DNA from: Burkholderiaceae bacterium
Lineage (GTDB): Bacteria > Pseudomonadota > Gammaproteobacteria > Burkholderiales > Burkholderiaceae_C
Length of the DNA stretch: 24,786 nt
Reading direction: 5' to 3'
Assembly: GCA_023262365.1 (NCBI GenBank)
Contig: JALRBF010000133.1
Coordinates: forward strand, 1 to 24,786
Part shown: piece by piece, positions 15,044-23,567 of the stretch
Numbering within the stretch: the stretch's first letter is position 1
How the letters are laid out: every line of letters starts with the position of its first letter
Notes under the pieces: model-generated
Databases searched by the model: none
What the model saw: only the letters and a program-made list of their open reading frames with translations
What the model was told of the DNA's origin: nothing
Program-made: the position numbers and the translations under genes

Positions 15044-17164
15044 TCAGCCTTGTGGCGCCTCACCAGCCCAAGTGGCCCCACCCCGAAAGGGTGCAAAACC
15101 GGCGCCGAAGATCACCCCCGCATCGGCCAGATCCGCGTCAGCCACCAACCCCGAGGCAACAAGTTCTTGTGTGCGAGCGACGAGTGGTGCAACCAATTCA
15201 AGCGCCAAGGCTTGCGCCGTATCGGACACTGGCCGTTGGTGCACCCTCGGCAAGATACCAGGACCCGTCGCCTTACCATCCTTCCAAGTGTAAAAGCCTA
15301 GGCCGGTCTTTTTACCGAGGTGCCCTACTTCAACCCGCGACTGCAGGCAGCGTGGCACCACGGGAACCAAGGCAGCATGGGCGCGGTCGTCGCTGGCCTT
15401 GATATCAGCCTGAATGTTCCTGCGATGGTTAACCCCAGTGGGATCTGCCGCAACAAGCGAACGGCCTGCGGCCAACGCTATGTCGAGTCCTACGGTATCG
15501 GCAAGCGTAAGCGGCCCCATGGGCATACCAAAGTCAAGTAAGGCCTGGTCAATCTCGCGCGGGGACATACCCGCATCAACCTTGCGCATGGCCGCGAGCA
15601 TATAGGGGGCGAGTACCGCGTTGACCAAAAAACCAGGGGCACTCTTGACCGGCAAGGGTAGCTTGTCAATACGCCTAACAAACTGCCATGCCCTTTGCAG
15701 TATTGCGCGATCAACGCCTTCGGCTTCAACCACCTCCACCAAGGGCATCAAGGCTACTGGGTTAAAAAAATGTATGCCCACCAGTCGCTGTGGCCTTTGC
15801 ATTACCGAGCGTAACTCCTCTACCCTTAGGCTAGAGGTGTTGCTGGCGATGATCGCATCGGGTCGGGCCCGTCTTTCTATATCACACAGCAGGGAATGCT
15901 TGGCTGACAGGTCTTCAACTATGGCCTCAAGAACGAGATCGGCGTGGGCAATGCCCGCACCGTAGGGATCGGGAATTAGTCGGTCTTGCGCCGCACGTCG
16001 CGCATATGGATCACGCAGGCGTTTGGCAAACAAGGCGCCAGCCCGCGCTAGCGCTGGCTGCAGGCGATCGATTCCTTGGTCTTGCAGCGTGACTTTTAAT
16101 CCACGCAATGCACACCACGCAGCTATATCTCCCCCCATGGTGCCCGCACCCACCACGTGAACATGGTTAAGCGGCATGGCGCCTTCGTCAGTCGGCTTAC
16201 CGAGTGCCTTTAAACGTTCTTGCAGGAAGAATACCTTCACGAGGTTTCTCGCCGTGGGTGACCTAACGATCCCGTCAAGTAACTCCTTAGCCTTTAAAGG
16301 ATCACCATCCGTCTTTTGCCAAAAATCGATGAGCGCATAAGGCGCCGGATATTGGTCTCGCCGTACTTTGCCACTCAGCTGCTTGCGCGCCAAGTGGGCT
16401 ACCATCGGTCGTATAAACCTCTGGTTCATCAGAGCTTTCATGCCTGAAGCACGGGCAGCGCGCCGACCCGACAGCACCAACCCTCGGGCAGAGTCAACCA
16501 TAACGCGGGTAGCCACTGCCAGATCAACTATCCCGATTTTTTTGGCACGCCGCGCATCCAAGCTTTTGCCCGTCAGCATCATGTCCAAGGCAACTTGGGG
16601 CCCGACAAGCCGAGGTAACCGTCGCATACCGCCCCACGCCGGTACGATGCCCAGCAGTACCTCGGGCAGCCCAAGGCGGGTATCCGGCGTGTCCACTGCA
16701 ATGCGATACTGACAGGCTAGGCACAGCTCCAGCCCACCGCCAAGGCAAGCCCCTTTGACCAGTGCAAGTGTAGGGTAGGACACGGCTGCCAGTCGGTTAA
16801 ACAAGGTCCAACCCCGCTGCACCAGCGCAATTGCCTCCTCACTTGTGGTGAGAGTTTTAAATTCCTCAATGTCCGCCCCGGCCACAAAGCTTCCGTCTTT
16901 GCCCGAGGTAATGATGAGACCGACGGGCTGAGCCGTATCAAGATAATCGAGAATCTGCCGCAACTCGTTCAGCACCGCGGCAGATAAGGTGTTCACGCCA
17001 GAGCCGGCGGTGTGCAGCGTAGCCCAATAAAGCGCGGGGTTTTGGCTGTCCGTTGATAGGGTCCAGTTCTGCAAAGGCAAAAATGAGGCGGAGTGCCCAG
17101 TCCGAGGTGGTGTTGCCAAGAGATCGTTTCGAGCGCGCCGCGGTGGCGTGGGTGCGTTGTTCAT
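15044..17164 (-). CDS. Bifunctional enoyl-CoA hydratase / 3-hydroxyacyl-CoA dehydrogenase (FadB/FadJ type)
   Basis: Cytoplasmic alpha subunit of the beta-oxidation complex, 706 residues from the ATG at 17164. The N-terminal crotonase domain (about 45-300) has the oxyanion-hole segment SFVAGADIEEF (92-102), GACLGGGLEL with Glu146 and GLPEVLLGIVPAWGG with Glu168, the two acid/base glutamates. The NAD domain starts at HVVGAGTMGGDIAAW (336-350). SNTSSL (441-446) and GIHFFNPVALMPLVE with His465 are the dehydrogenase core. The C-terminal domain has PGFLVNAVLAPY and GKKTGLGFYTW. The chain ends only 11 residues after FGAGFAPFRGG, whereas E. coli FadB/FadJ continue for tens of residues; see findings. 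The ATG overlaps the thiolase stop (ATGA); a longer in-frame start at 17212 lies inside the thiolase gene and is rejected. Confidence 0.93.
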   Translation of the reverse strand: MNNAPTPPRRARNDLLATPPRTGHSASFLPLQNWTLSTDSQNPALYWATLHTAGSGVNTLSAAVLNELRQILDYLDTAQPVGLIITSGKDGSFVAGADIEEFKTLTTSEEAIALVQRGWTLFNRLAAVSYPTLALVKGACLGGGLELCLACQYRIAVDTPDTRLGLPEVLLGIVPAWGGMRRLPRLVGPQVALDMMLTGKSLDARRAKKIGIVDLAVATRVMVDSARGLVLSGRRAARASGMKALMNQRFIRPMVAHLARKQLSGKVRRDQYPAPYALIDFWQKTDGDPLKAKELLDGIVRSPTARNLVKVFFLQERLKALGKPTDEGAMPLNHVHVVGAGTMGGDIAAWCALRGLKVTLQDQGIDRLQPALARAGALFAKRLRDPYARRAAQDRLIPDPYGAGIAHADLVLEAIVEDLSAKHSLLCDIERRARPDAIIASNTSSLRVEELRSVMQRPQRLVGIHFFNPVALMPLVEVVEAEGVDRAILQRAWQFVRRIDKLPLPVKSAPGFLVNAVLAPYMLAAMRKVDAGMSPREIDQALLDFGMPMGPLTLADTVGLDIALAAGRSLVAADPTGVNHRRNIQADIKASDDRAHAALVPVVPRCLQSRVEVGHLGKKTGLGFYTWKDGKATGPGILPRVHQRPVSDTAQALALELVAPLVARTQELVASGLVADADLADAGVIFGAGFAPFRGGATWAGEAPQG

Positions 17165-18510
17165 GACACCGTCTCCAGCAAGGCTGCGCCACCAAGACCA
17201 CCGCCGATACAAATGGCGGCCATGCCTCGCATGGTCTTTTGTGTTTTCTGTGTCTTACCGGCATCACCGGCGTTCTCGCCGGAACATACGCTTGACTTGC
17301 GCTGCAAGCTACGCGCCAAATGGAGCACGATGCGGGCGCCTGAGGCACCCACCGGATGGCCCATGGCAATTGCGCCGCCGTGCGGGTTGAGGCGTGCATC
17401 CTCAAGGTTACCCATGGGTGCATGGCCCAGTTGTTGGCTGCAGTAGTCGTCGTCTTGCCAAGCCTTAAGACACCCGAGCACTTGGGCCGCAAATGCCTCG
17501 TTAATCTCCCATTGATCAAGATCGTTGAGCCCGAGGCCATGGCGCTGCAACAGCGGTGTTGCGGCGTGAACCGGCCCAAGGCCCATTTCTGCGGGGTCCA
17601 AACCAGCCCAATTCAGGTCCACGATGCGTCCAATAGGCGCAAGACCAAACTTGTTCACCGCCCCCTCAGAGGCCAACAAGACCCACGCCGCGCCATCAGT
17701 GACTTGTGAGCTGTTGCCCGCCGTGATGTTGCCGTAAGGCTTGTCAAACACCGGTCGCAATTTGGCCAGCGCCGCCTCGGTGCAATCGCTGCGCACGCCA
17801 TCGTCTTCTTTGTAAACCGTGCCGCGGCCATCGACGATCGGTACGATTTCGTCAGAAAAAACGCCCATCTCGCGCGCCTGGACCACACGTTGATGGCTGC
17901 GGTTGGCATAGGCATCCATAGCTTGGCGCGTAATACAAAAACGATAGGCCAGGTTCTCAGCGGTCTGGCCCATCGAGAGCCCGACCACGGGGTCGGTAAG
18001 CCCTTTGAGAAGGGCGATGATGGGCTGCAGTGCCGCACGCGCGGGCAACTTGACAAAGTGCCCGAGCTTGGCTGCCGCTGTTTTTTTGCCTGCCATGGTA
18101 GCGAACCAGCGTACCATGGTGTCGTTATAAATCAAAGGTGTGCGCGATAAGGCATCGACACCGCCGGCGAGCACCAGATCGGATCGGCCAGTCTGAATAT
18201 TCGCCATGGCCGAGTCGATGGCCTGCAACCCCGAGGCGCAATTGCGCATCACGGTAAAGCCCGGCACCTTGTGGCCACAGCCCATGCGCAGCGCCACCAC
18301 ACGGCCAATGTTCACTTCATCGGGTGCCGGGGCGGCACAGCCCAAAATAACCTCTGACAGTTGGCCGGGTGCGATCGGCTGGCGCATCAGCAAGGCACGG
18401 CCCGCTTGCGTGGCAAGGTCCGATGCGCTCAGGCTGCCTGGCCCACCTCGGGCTTTAAGAAAAGGCGTGCGTGCGCCATCGACAACATAAACCGGTGCGG
18501 GTGTTGCCAT
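17161..18510 (-). CDS. Acetyl-CoA acyltransferase (FadI-like thiolase) with C-terminal insert
   Basis: Thiolase that cleaves 3-ketoacyl-CoA with CoA in the last step of beta-oxidation, 449 residues. Catalytic residues are all present: nucleophile Cys91 in VMRNCASGLQAID, NEAFAAQ for the Asn/Glu loop, His385 in GGAIAMGHPVGASGARIV, and Cys434 in ICIGGGLGGA. Length and sequence resemble FadI more than the shorter FadA. Between RIVLHLARSLQRK and MRGMAAICIGGG, where thiolases usually have a short RRGG-type turn, about 20 polar residues rich in Lys/Thr/Gln (405-426) are inserted; the frame is intact. ATG at 18510 lies two bases after the FadE stop, and the FadB gene overlaps this stop by four bases. 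Confidence 0.93.
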   Translation of the reverse strand: MATPAPVYVVDGARTPFLKARGGPGSLSASDLATQAGRALLMRQPIAPGQLSEVILGCAAPAPDEVNIGRVVALRMGCGHKVPGFTVMRNCASGLQAIDSAMANIQTGRSDLVLAGGVDALSRTPLIYNDTMVRWFATMAGKKTAAAKLGHFVKLPARAALQPIIALLKGLTDPVVGLSMGQTAENLAYRFCITRQAMDAYANRSHQRVVQAREMGVFSDEIVPIVDGRGTVYKEDDGVRSDCTEAALAKLRPVFDKPYGNITAGNSSQVTDGAAWVLLASEGAVNKFGLAPIGRIVDLNWAGLDPAEMGLGPVHAATPLLQRHGLGLNDLDQWEINEAFAAQVLGCLKAWQDDDYCSQQLGHAPMGNLEDARLNPHGGAIAMGHPVGASGARIVLHLARSLQRKSSVCSGENAGDAGKTQKTQKTMRGMAAICIGGGLGGAALLETVS

Positions 18511-18512
18511 GG

Positions 18513-20888
18513 CTAGGCTACCTTGCGCGGGATACCCGCGTCGCTCGGTGCGGCAAAAAGCGTGGCTGAACCCAGTGCCTGGCCTGATTGCGTAACGCCT
18601 GGTAAGGCGCCAACCCGCTCGTTGTCTGCGGCGGCGTCGGTGGGGGATTCGATGCCGTGGCCGCGAATCGCAAACGCAAAGTCATCAACGTGAATCACCC
18701 GGTCACGCATTGCATCGCGCCTGGCCAAGGCCTGCGCTTCTTCGTCTGAGACGATGCCCATGGCATGGGCCAGCCCGGGCAGGTCGCGCACATTGCCACG
18801 CGGCACACCCTTGAAGCGCCCGGCTTTTTCTGCAGCGCGAATCTTGGCATCCATTAGCTCGCAGGCAATCGTGGCCAGCAAAGCCTGCTCAAGCGCAGCC
18901 AGTGGCTCTTGTGCATCGCGTGGCAAAAAGCAGCTGCGGGTCAACGCATCGCGGGTTTCGCCCGGCTGGGTCAGGCTGTGGGCCGCGTCGCGCCCAAGCG
19001 CATCCGACGGGGGCCGCTGGCCAAGCCCCCAAGGGAACAAGGCCAGCCTGAGCCCAAAGGCCAGGGGCCGATTGGGGAAGTTGGCAAGCACACCGCCAAA
19101 CGCCGCTCCCGTTTTGTGCAGGCAGTCTTCAAGCGCCCATTGGGCCACCGCCGCGTGGTCCGCCCGACGCCCCTCAGACTCGTATTTTTTGATCACGCAA
19201 TTGGCAACAAACAGCAGCGACAAGATATCACCAAGCCGAGCGGAGATTTTTTCTTTGCGCTTGAGGCTCCCTCCCAGACTGAGCATGACCAGGTCGGCCA
19301 AGTAGGCAAAGGCAGCCGCATACCAGTGCAGCCTGCGAACCTGAGGCGCAAAGACAGGGGCCACGGGCGCATTGGCGGTGGCAAAAATTCCCCGTGTCCA
19401 GCCATGCCACGTAGCCCGCGCCCCGTTGACAAGGGTGTAGCCCACATGCCGCCAGAAAGCCTGGCCAAAGTTGCGTTGGCCTCGGTCAAGGTCAGGGTCT
19501 TGTGCGGCCTGCATTTCTTTGAGCACATAGGGATGACAGCGAATGGCACCTTGGCCAAAAAGAATCAGGCTTCGGGTCAAAATGTTTGCGCCCTCAACCG
19601 TGATGCTCACGGGCATTTGCTGATACACCACGCCCATGATATTTTGCGGGCCCAGGCAGATGCCCTTACCACCAACAATATCCATGCCGTCGTTGACCAG
19701 TGCACGCGCGCGTTCGGTCACGTGGTACTTGGCAATGGCCGAGACCACCGAAGGGCGTTCACCCAAGTCAATGGCCTGGGCCGAGAGCGTGCGCACGGCA
19801 TCGTTCATGTAGGTGTAGCCGGCAATGCGCGCCATGGCCTCTTCAATGCCCTCAAAGCGCGCAATGGGAGTGTTGAACTGGCTGCGCACCCGGGCATAGC
19901 CGCCAACATAACGAGCCACGAGCTGCGAGACCCCGGCGTTGGCCGACGGCAGAGAAATCGCGCGGCCAGCCGAGAGGCACTCCATCAGCATGCGCCAGCC
20001 CTGCCCCGCCATCTTGGGCCCCCCAATGATGAAATCCAGGGGCATAAAAACCTCGTGCCCCTCGGTAGGCCCATTCATGAAGTAGTTGTGCAGCGCAATA
20101 TGGCGGCGGCCAATCTGCACACCCGGATGGTCGCGCGGCACGAGCGCACAAGTTATACCCAAATCAGCCGCCCCGCCCAGCAGACGGTCGGGGTCGTAAA
20201 GCCGAAAGGCCAGGCCGAGCATCGTGCACACGGGCGCCAGCGTGATGTAGCGTTTGTGCCAACTCACCTTCATGCCCACCACTTCTTGGCCCTGCCACTG
20301 CCCTTTGCAAACCACGCCACTGTCGGGAATGGCCGCCGCATCGGACCCTGCCCAGGGACTGGTGAGCGCAAAGGCCGGTATCTCAAGCCCTTTGGCCAAG
20401 CGCGGTAGGTACCGGTTTTTTTGTTCCTCGGTGCCGTAGTGCATCAGCAACTCGGCTGGCCCCAGCGAGTTGGGTACCATCACCGAGACCGCCAAGGGCG
20501 ACGAACGCGTGGAGAGCTTGGCAATGACTTCTGAGTGACCATAAGCCGAAAAGCCCAGGCCACCGTATGCCTTGGGGATGATCATGCCCAAAAAACCCTT
20601 GTCTTTAATGAACTGCCAAGCCTCGGGTGGCATGTCATGGGTTTGATGAATAATTTGCCAGTCATCCACCATGGCGCAGGCTTGCTCAACCTCGTTCGCC
20701 AAAAAAGCCTGCTCCTCGAGCGTGAGCGTGGGCTTTGGTAGCGCCATGAGACGCGCAAAGTTGGGTTTGCCCCGAAAAAGATCGGCTTCTATCCACACGG
20801 TGCCGGCCTCAAGGGCCACACGCTCCGTCTGCGACATGCTGGGAAGCGCTTTTCGAAACGCCCGAAAAAGTGCGGCGGTCAGCGGCAT
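18513..20888 (-). CDS. fadE: Acyl-CoA dehydrogenase, FadE type
   Basis: FAD-dependent enzyme for the first oxidation of acyl-CoA, 791 residues, close to the ~814 of E. coli FadE and about twice the size of ordinary acyl-CoA dehydrogenases. Seen: GFLGMIIPKAYGGLGFSAYG (98-117), FALTSPWAGSD (173-183) for the flavin-binding strand, YARVRSQFNTPIARFEGIEE (331-350), and GGKGICLGPQNIMGVVYQQM followed by SITVEGANILTRS, where Glu432 in VEGAN takes the place of the catalytic glutamate of the YEGT motif. The C-terminal ~330 residues are the FadE-specific (DUF1974) region. The ATG at 20888 is preceded by AAAGGA and lies 12 bases after the TetR stop. First structural gene of the oxidation operon. Confidence 0.94.
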   Translation of the reverse strand: MPLTAALFRAFRKALPSMSQTERVALEAGTVWIEADLFRGKPNFARLMALPKPTLTLEEQAFLANEVEQACAMVDDWQIIHQTHDMPPEAWQFIKDKGFLGMIIPKAYGGLGFSAYGHSEVIAKLSTRSSPLAVSVMVPNSLGPAELLMHYGTEEQKNRYLPRLAKGLEIPAFALTSPWAGSDAAAIPDSGVVCKGQWQGQEVVGMKVSWHKRYITLAPVCTMLGLAFRLYDPDRLLGGAADLGITCALVPRDHPGVQIGRRHIALHNYFMNGPTEGHEVFMPLDFIIGGPKMAGQGWRMLMECLSAGRAISLPSANAGVSQLVARYVGGYARVRSQFNTPIARFEGIEEAMARIAGYTYMNDAVRTLSAQAIDLGERPSVVSAIAKYHVTERARALVNDGMDIVGGKGICLGPQNIMGVVYQQMPVSITVEGANILTRSLILFGQGAIRCHPYVLKEMQAAQDPDLDRGQRNFGQAFWRHVGYTLVNGARATWHGWTRGIFATANAPVAPVFAPQVRRLHWYAAAFAYLADLVMLSLGGSLKRKEKISARLGDILSLLFVANCVIKKYESEGRRADHAAVAQWALEDCLHKTGAAFGGVLANFPNRPLAFGLRLALFPWGLGQRPPSDALGRDAAHSLTQPGETRDALTRSCFLPRDAQEPLAALEQALLATIACELMDAKIRAAEKAGRFKGVPRGNVRDLPGLAHAMGIVSDEEAQALARRDAMRDRVIHVDDFAFAIRGHGIESPTDAAADNERVGALPGVTQSGQALGSATLFAAPSDAGIPRKVA

Positions 20889-20900
20889 GGCGTCATCCTT

Positions 20901-21644
20901 TTATGCTGAATTGGGGGCCATTGACCGTTTAACGGTCTTGGTATCGGCGGGCTCAAAAACCGGAAGCGGCGCGCGCAGCCCCCCAGTTAAGAAGTGCATC
21001 AGACGCGGCAAAAGTCGCTCAAACTGCAGCGTGGCGTCTTCCTTGCCCAACAGGCCATGCCGGTCTTGCTGGGATGCAAGCAGTTGCAGGCTGTCGGTGC
21101 CCGCAATGGCGTAGGCCGTGGCCCCAAGCATGAAATGAAAGCGCCAAACAATCTCGGGCTTGGGCACATCGGGTAGGGCCTTAAAAAGTGCCTGCTTGTA
21201 GCGGTCGAGCACATCTTCGTACTCGTGGGCCAAAAACGCCCGCGCAAATTCGGTGGGCTCGGTAAGCGTGCGGCCCAGCAGCCTGAGAAAAGTGGCCCCA
21301 CCGCCGGCGTTTTGGCCCAGCCTGAGCAACGTCCCAAAAAAGGCATCAAGAATTTTTGAAGGCTTCACCGGCTTGCCTGCCGCGGCACGCTCAAGACGCT
21401 CAAGGGCCAACAACCGTTCCCGGTTGAGCCGGCTTAGGCGCTGGTGAAAAAGCTCCTGAACCAGCGCCTCTTTGCTGCCAAAGTGGTAGTTGACGGCCGC
21501 TAGGTTAACCCGCGCTTGCCCTGTAATCTGGCGCATGGAGGTGGCCTCAAACCCGTGAGTCATAAAAAGCTGCTCAGCGGCCCGCAGAATGCGGTCTCGG
21601 GTGTGGGCGGCCTTTGGCGCGCGGCGCTGGGTAAGTTCATTCAT
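20901..21644 (-). CDS. TetR-family regulator, probable controller of the fatty-acid oxidation genes
   Basis: DNA-binding repressor of 247 residues. The N-terminal domain shows RDRILRAAEQLFMTHGFEAT (16-35) and the helix-turn-helix TSMRQITGQARVNLAAVNYH (35-54) followed by FGSKEALVQELF, the standard TetR pattern. The ligand domain (TFLRLLGRTLTEPTEFARAF onward) resembles PsrA-like regulators linked to fatty-acid degradation. First gene of the minus-strand operon and divergent from the acyl-CoA ligase. The start is ATG 21644; a longer reading to 21785 would cover the promoter and is rejected. No purine-rich ribosome site precedes the ATG, and a perfect inverted repeat lies 15-35 bases upstream, suggesting autoregulation and possibly a very short leader. 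Response to acyl-CoA is inferred from context. Confidence 0.88.
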   Translation of the reverse strand: MNELTQRRAPKAAHTRDRILRAAEQLFMTHGFEATSMRQITGQARVNLAAVNYHFGSKEALVQELFHQRLSRLNRERLLALERLERAAAGKPVKPSKILDAFFGTLLRLGQNAGGGATFLRLLGRTLTEPTEFARAFLAHEYEDVLDRYKQALFKALPDVPKPEIVWRFHFMLGATAYAIAGTDSLQLLASQQDRHGLLGKEDATLQFERLLPRLMHFLTGGLRAPLPVFEPADTKTVKRSMAPNSA

Positions 21645-21658
21645 ACGTTTGTTTGAAT

Positions 21659-21679
21659 TTACCGCAATTGATGCGGTAA
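21659..21679. promoter_or_regulatory. Perfect 8+5+8 inverted repeat, likely TetR operator
   Basis: Arms TTACCGCA (21659-21666) and TGCGGTAA (21672-21679) are exact reverse complements around ATTGA. The site lies between the divergent tetR and fadD-like starts, 15 bases from the tetR ATG. Size, symmetry and position are typical of TetR-family operators; binding by the adjacent regulator is inferred. Confidence 0.6.
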
Positions 21680-21821
21680 CGCAAGCCCACCCGCGGGTTT
21701 TCACGGGTCTCGCCATTGGCGCCTGAAGAGGCGAGAATTCCCCCACGCGCTGCGCTGCGCGGCGTCGATCGTCATCACAAGCCATTGCAAATGGTTACAC
21801 CCTGATTAAGAGGAGACTCCC

Positions 21822-23564
21822 GTGACAACCGGATCCTCGCCGGACTGGGCAGCCCTGTGGCAAACCGCCTATCGCGTCCACCAAATTCCCAACGTGCTGC
21901 CCGATTTGCAGCATCGGTCGCTCGCTGAGTTCGTACACGAGCGATCTCAGGCCTTCGCGCGCGATAACCCCAAGGCCAAAGCCTTCACCTGTGTGGTGCC
22001 CAATGGCATGAATGGCAGCCTTAGCTTCAACGAGGTAGACACGCTGTCTGATGCGTTTGCGGCTTATCTGCGCCGCGTGCTCAACCTATCGGCCGGCGAT
22101 CGTGTGGCGGTGCAGTTACCTAACTCCTTGGGCTACCCCGTGGCCGCGTTTGGTGTGTTAAAGGCTGGCTGTGTTTTGGTCAACACCAATCCGCTGTACA
22201 CGCCCGCTGAGATGATTCATCAGTTCAACGACGCCGGCGTCAAGGCCTTGGTTGTGGTTGACATGTTTGCCGACAAGCTGCCAGAGATACTTGCCAAAAC
22301 TCAGGTCCAACATGTTGTCGTGGCCGCTGTATCCGAGTTCTTTCCCGCCGTTCCCCACGCCGTGGTGCGACTGGTGCAAAAGGTGTGGACGCAAGTCTTG
22401 CCGCCCATTCGCGTGCCCCACGTGCGACTGCGCGAGGCCTTACGACAAGGTGCTGCCGCGAGCGTCAACGATTCAGCCAACCGCCTCTGGCAAGACCTCA
22501 AACCCAGCGATCTGGCGGTTTTGCAGTACACAGGCGGAACCACCGGCGTGAGCAAAGCGGCCATGCTGTCGCACGAAAACCTGCTGCGTAACGTGCAGCA
22601 GATGATTGCCATGGGCGCTGACCAGATGCAGCCCAAAAAAGAGTGCGTTCTCACGGCATTGCCGCTGTATCACATTTTTGCTTTTACCGCGAACCTGCTG
22701 GGCTTCATGTCAATCGGCGCGCGCAACATTCTCATCCCGAGTCCGCGCCCAATTCGTAACCTGCAACGAGCTGTCGAAAACTACCCCATCACCTGGATGA
22801 CCGGGGTCAATACCCTGTTTAATGGACTGCTCAATGAGGAGTGGTTTCTTGCCTATCCACCCAAGCACCTCAAGGCTGCCATCGCGGGGGGTGCCTCGCT
22901 GCACACCACGGTTGCCCAACACTGGCGGGAGGTCACCCAAACCCCCATCTGCGAGGGCTATGGGCTGACGGAGACCTCACCGGTGGTGAGTTTCAACCCC
23001 ATCAGTGAGCAAGCCAAACTTGGCAGCATTGGTGTACCCGCCCCGGCCACGCAAGTGCGCCTGCTGGACGAAAACGAGCAGCCCGCGGCCGAGGGCGTGG
23101 CGGGTGAACTCTGGGTCAAGGGCCCACAAGTGATGCAAGGCTACTGGAACCAACCCGAGGAGACCGCACGGGTTTTAAAGCAAGGGTGGTTAGCAACCGG
23201 AGACATGGCAACCATCGACGCGCAGGGTTTTTTGCGCATCGTCGATCGTAAAAAAGACGTGATTTTGGTCTCTGGATTCAACGTGTACCCCAATGAGGTT
23301 GAGGACGTGATCGCGCAACTGGATTCGGTGCTTGAAGTGGCCGTGATTGGCCTGCCCGATGCCAAAACCGACGAGGCTGTCTGCGCCTTTGTGGTTGCCA
23401 ACCCTGAGCATCCCTCCCCGCCCACAAGCGAGCAAATTACGGCGCATTGCCGGCAACAGCTGGCCAGCTACAAAGTACCAAAGACCGTCACTCTGAAAGA
23501 CCAACTGCCCAAAACTCCCATTGGCAAGGTGCTGCGCCGTGCCCTACGCGAAGAGGCCATATAA
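21822..23564 (+). CDS. fadD: Long-chain fatty-acid-CoA ligase (FadD-like)
   Basis: Adenylate-forming enzyme that activates carboxylic acids with ATP and CoA to feed beta-oxidation, 580 residues. Motifs: ATP loop QYTGGTTGVSKAAMLSH (235-251), EGYGLTETSPVVSFNP (378-393), GELWVKGPQVMQGYW (428-442), WLATGDMATID with Asp461, DRKKDVILVSGFNVYP (475-490) with Arg476, and the catalytic lysine in PKTPIGKVLRR (Lys569). NTNPLYTPAEMIHQFNDAG (121-139) is typical of FadD. The start is GTG with AGGAG six bases upstream (21811-21815). Divergent from the TetR regulator and three bases before the BASS transporter gene. Long-chain specificity is by similarity; other acids are possible. Confidence 0.92.
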   Translation: MTTGSSPDWAALWQTAYRVHQIPNVLPDLQHRSLAEFVHERSQAFARDNPKAKAFTCVVPNGMNGSLSFNEVDTLSDAFAAYLRRVLNLSAGDRVAVQLPNSLGYPVAAFGVLKAGCVLVNTNPLYTPAEMIHQFNDAGVKALVVVDMFADKLPEILAKTQVQHVVVAAVSEFFPAVPHAVVRLVQKVWTQVLPPIRVPHVRLREALRQGAAASVNDSANRLWQDLKPSDLAVLQYTGGTTGVSKAAMLSHENLLRNVQQMIAMGADQMQPKKECVLTALPLYHIFAFTANLLGFMSIGARNILIPSPRPIRNLQRAVENYPITWMTGVNTLFNGLLNEEWFLAYPPKHLKAAIAGGASLHTTVAQHWREVTQTPICEGYGLTETSPVVSFNPISEQAKLGSIGVPAPATQVRLLDENEQPAAEGVAGELWVKGPQVMQGYWNQPEETARVLKQGWLATGDMATIDAQGFLRIVDRKKDVILVSGFNVYPNEVEDVIAQLDSVLEVAVIGLPDAKTDEAVCAFVVANPEHPSPPTSEQITAHCRQQLASYKVPKTVTLKDQLPKTPIGKVLRRALREEAI

Positions 23565-23567
23565 ACC

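Noticed and set aside
16938..17579. 213-codon minus-strand frame across the thiolase/FadB junction
   Set aside because: Out-of-frame shadow of two genes with clear catalytic motifs.
18909..20408. 499-codon open frame on the plus strand
   Set aside because: It lies wholly opposite the FadE gene, which has complete family motifs. The frame is rich in His/Gly/Arg/Ala without any domain, as expected of an antisense frame in GC-rich DNA.
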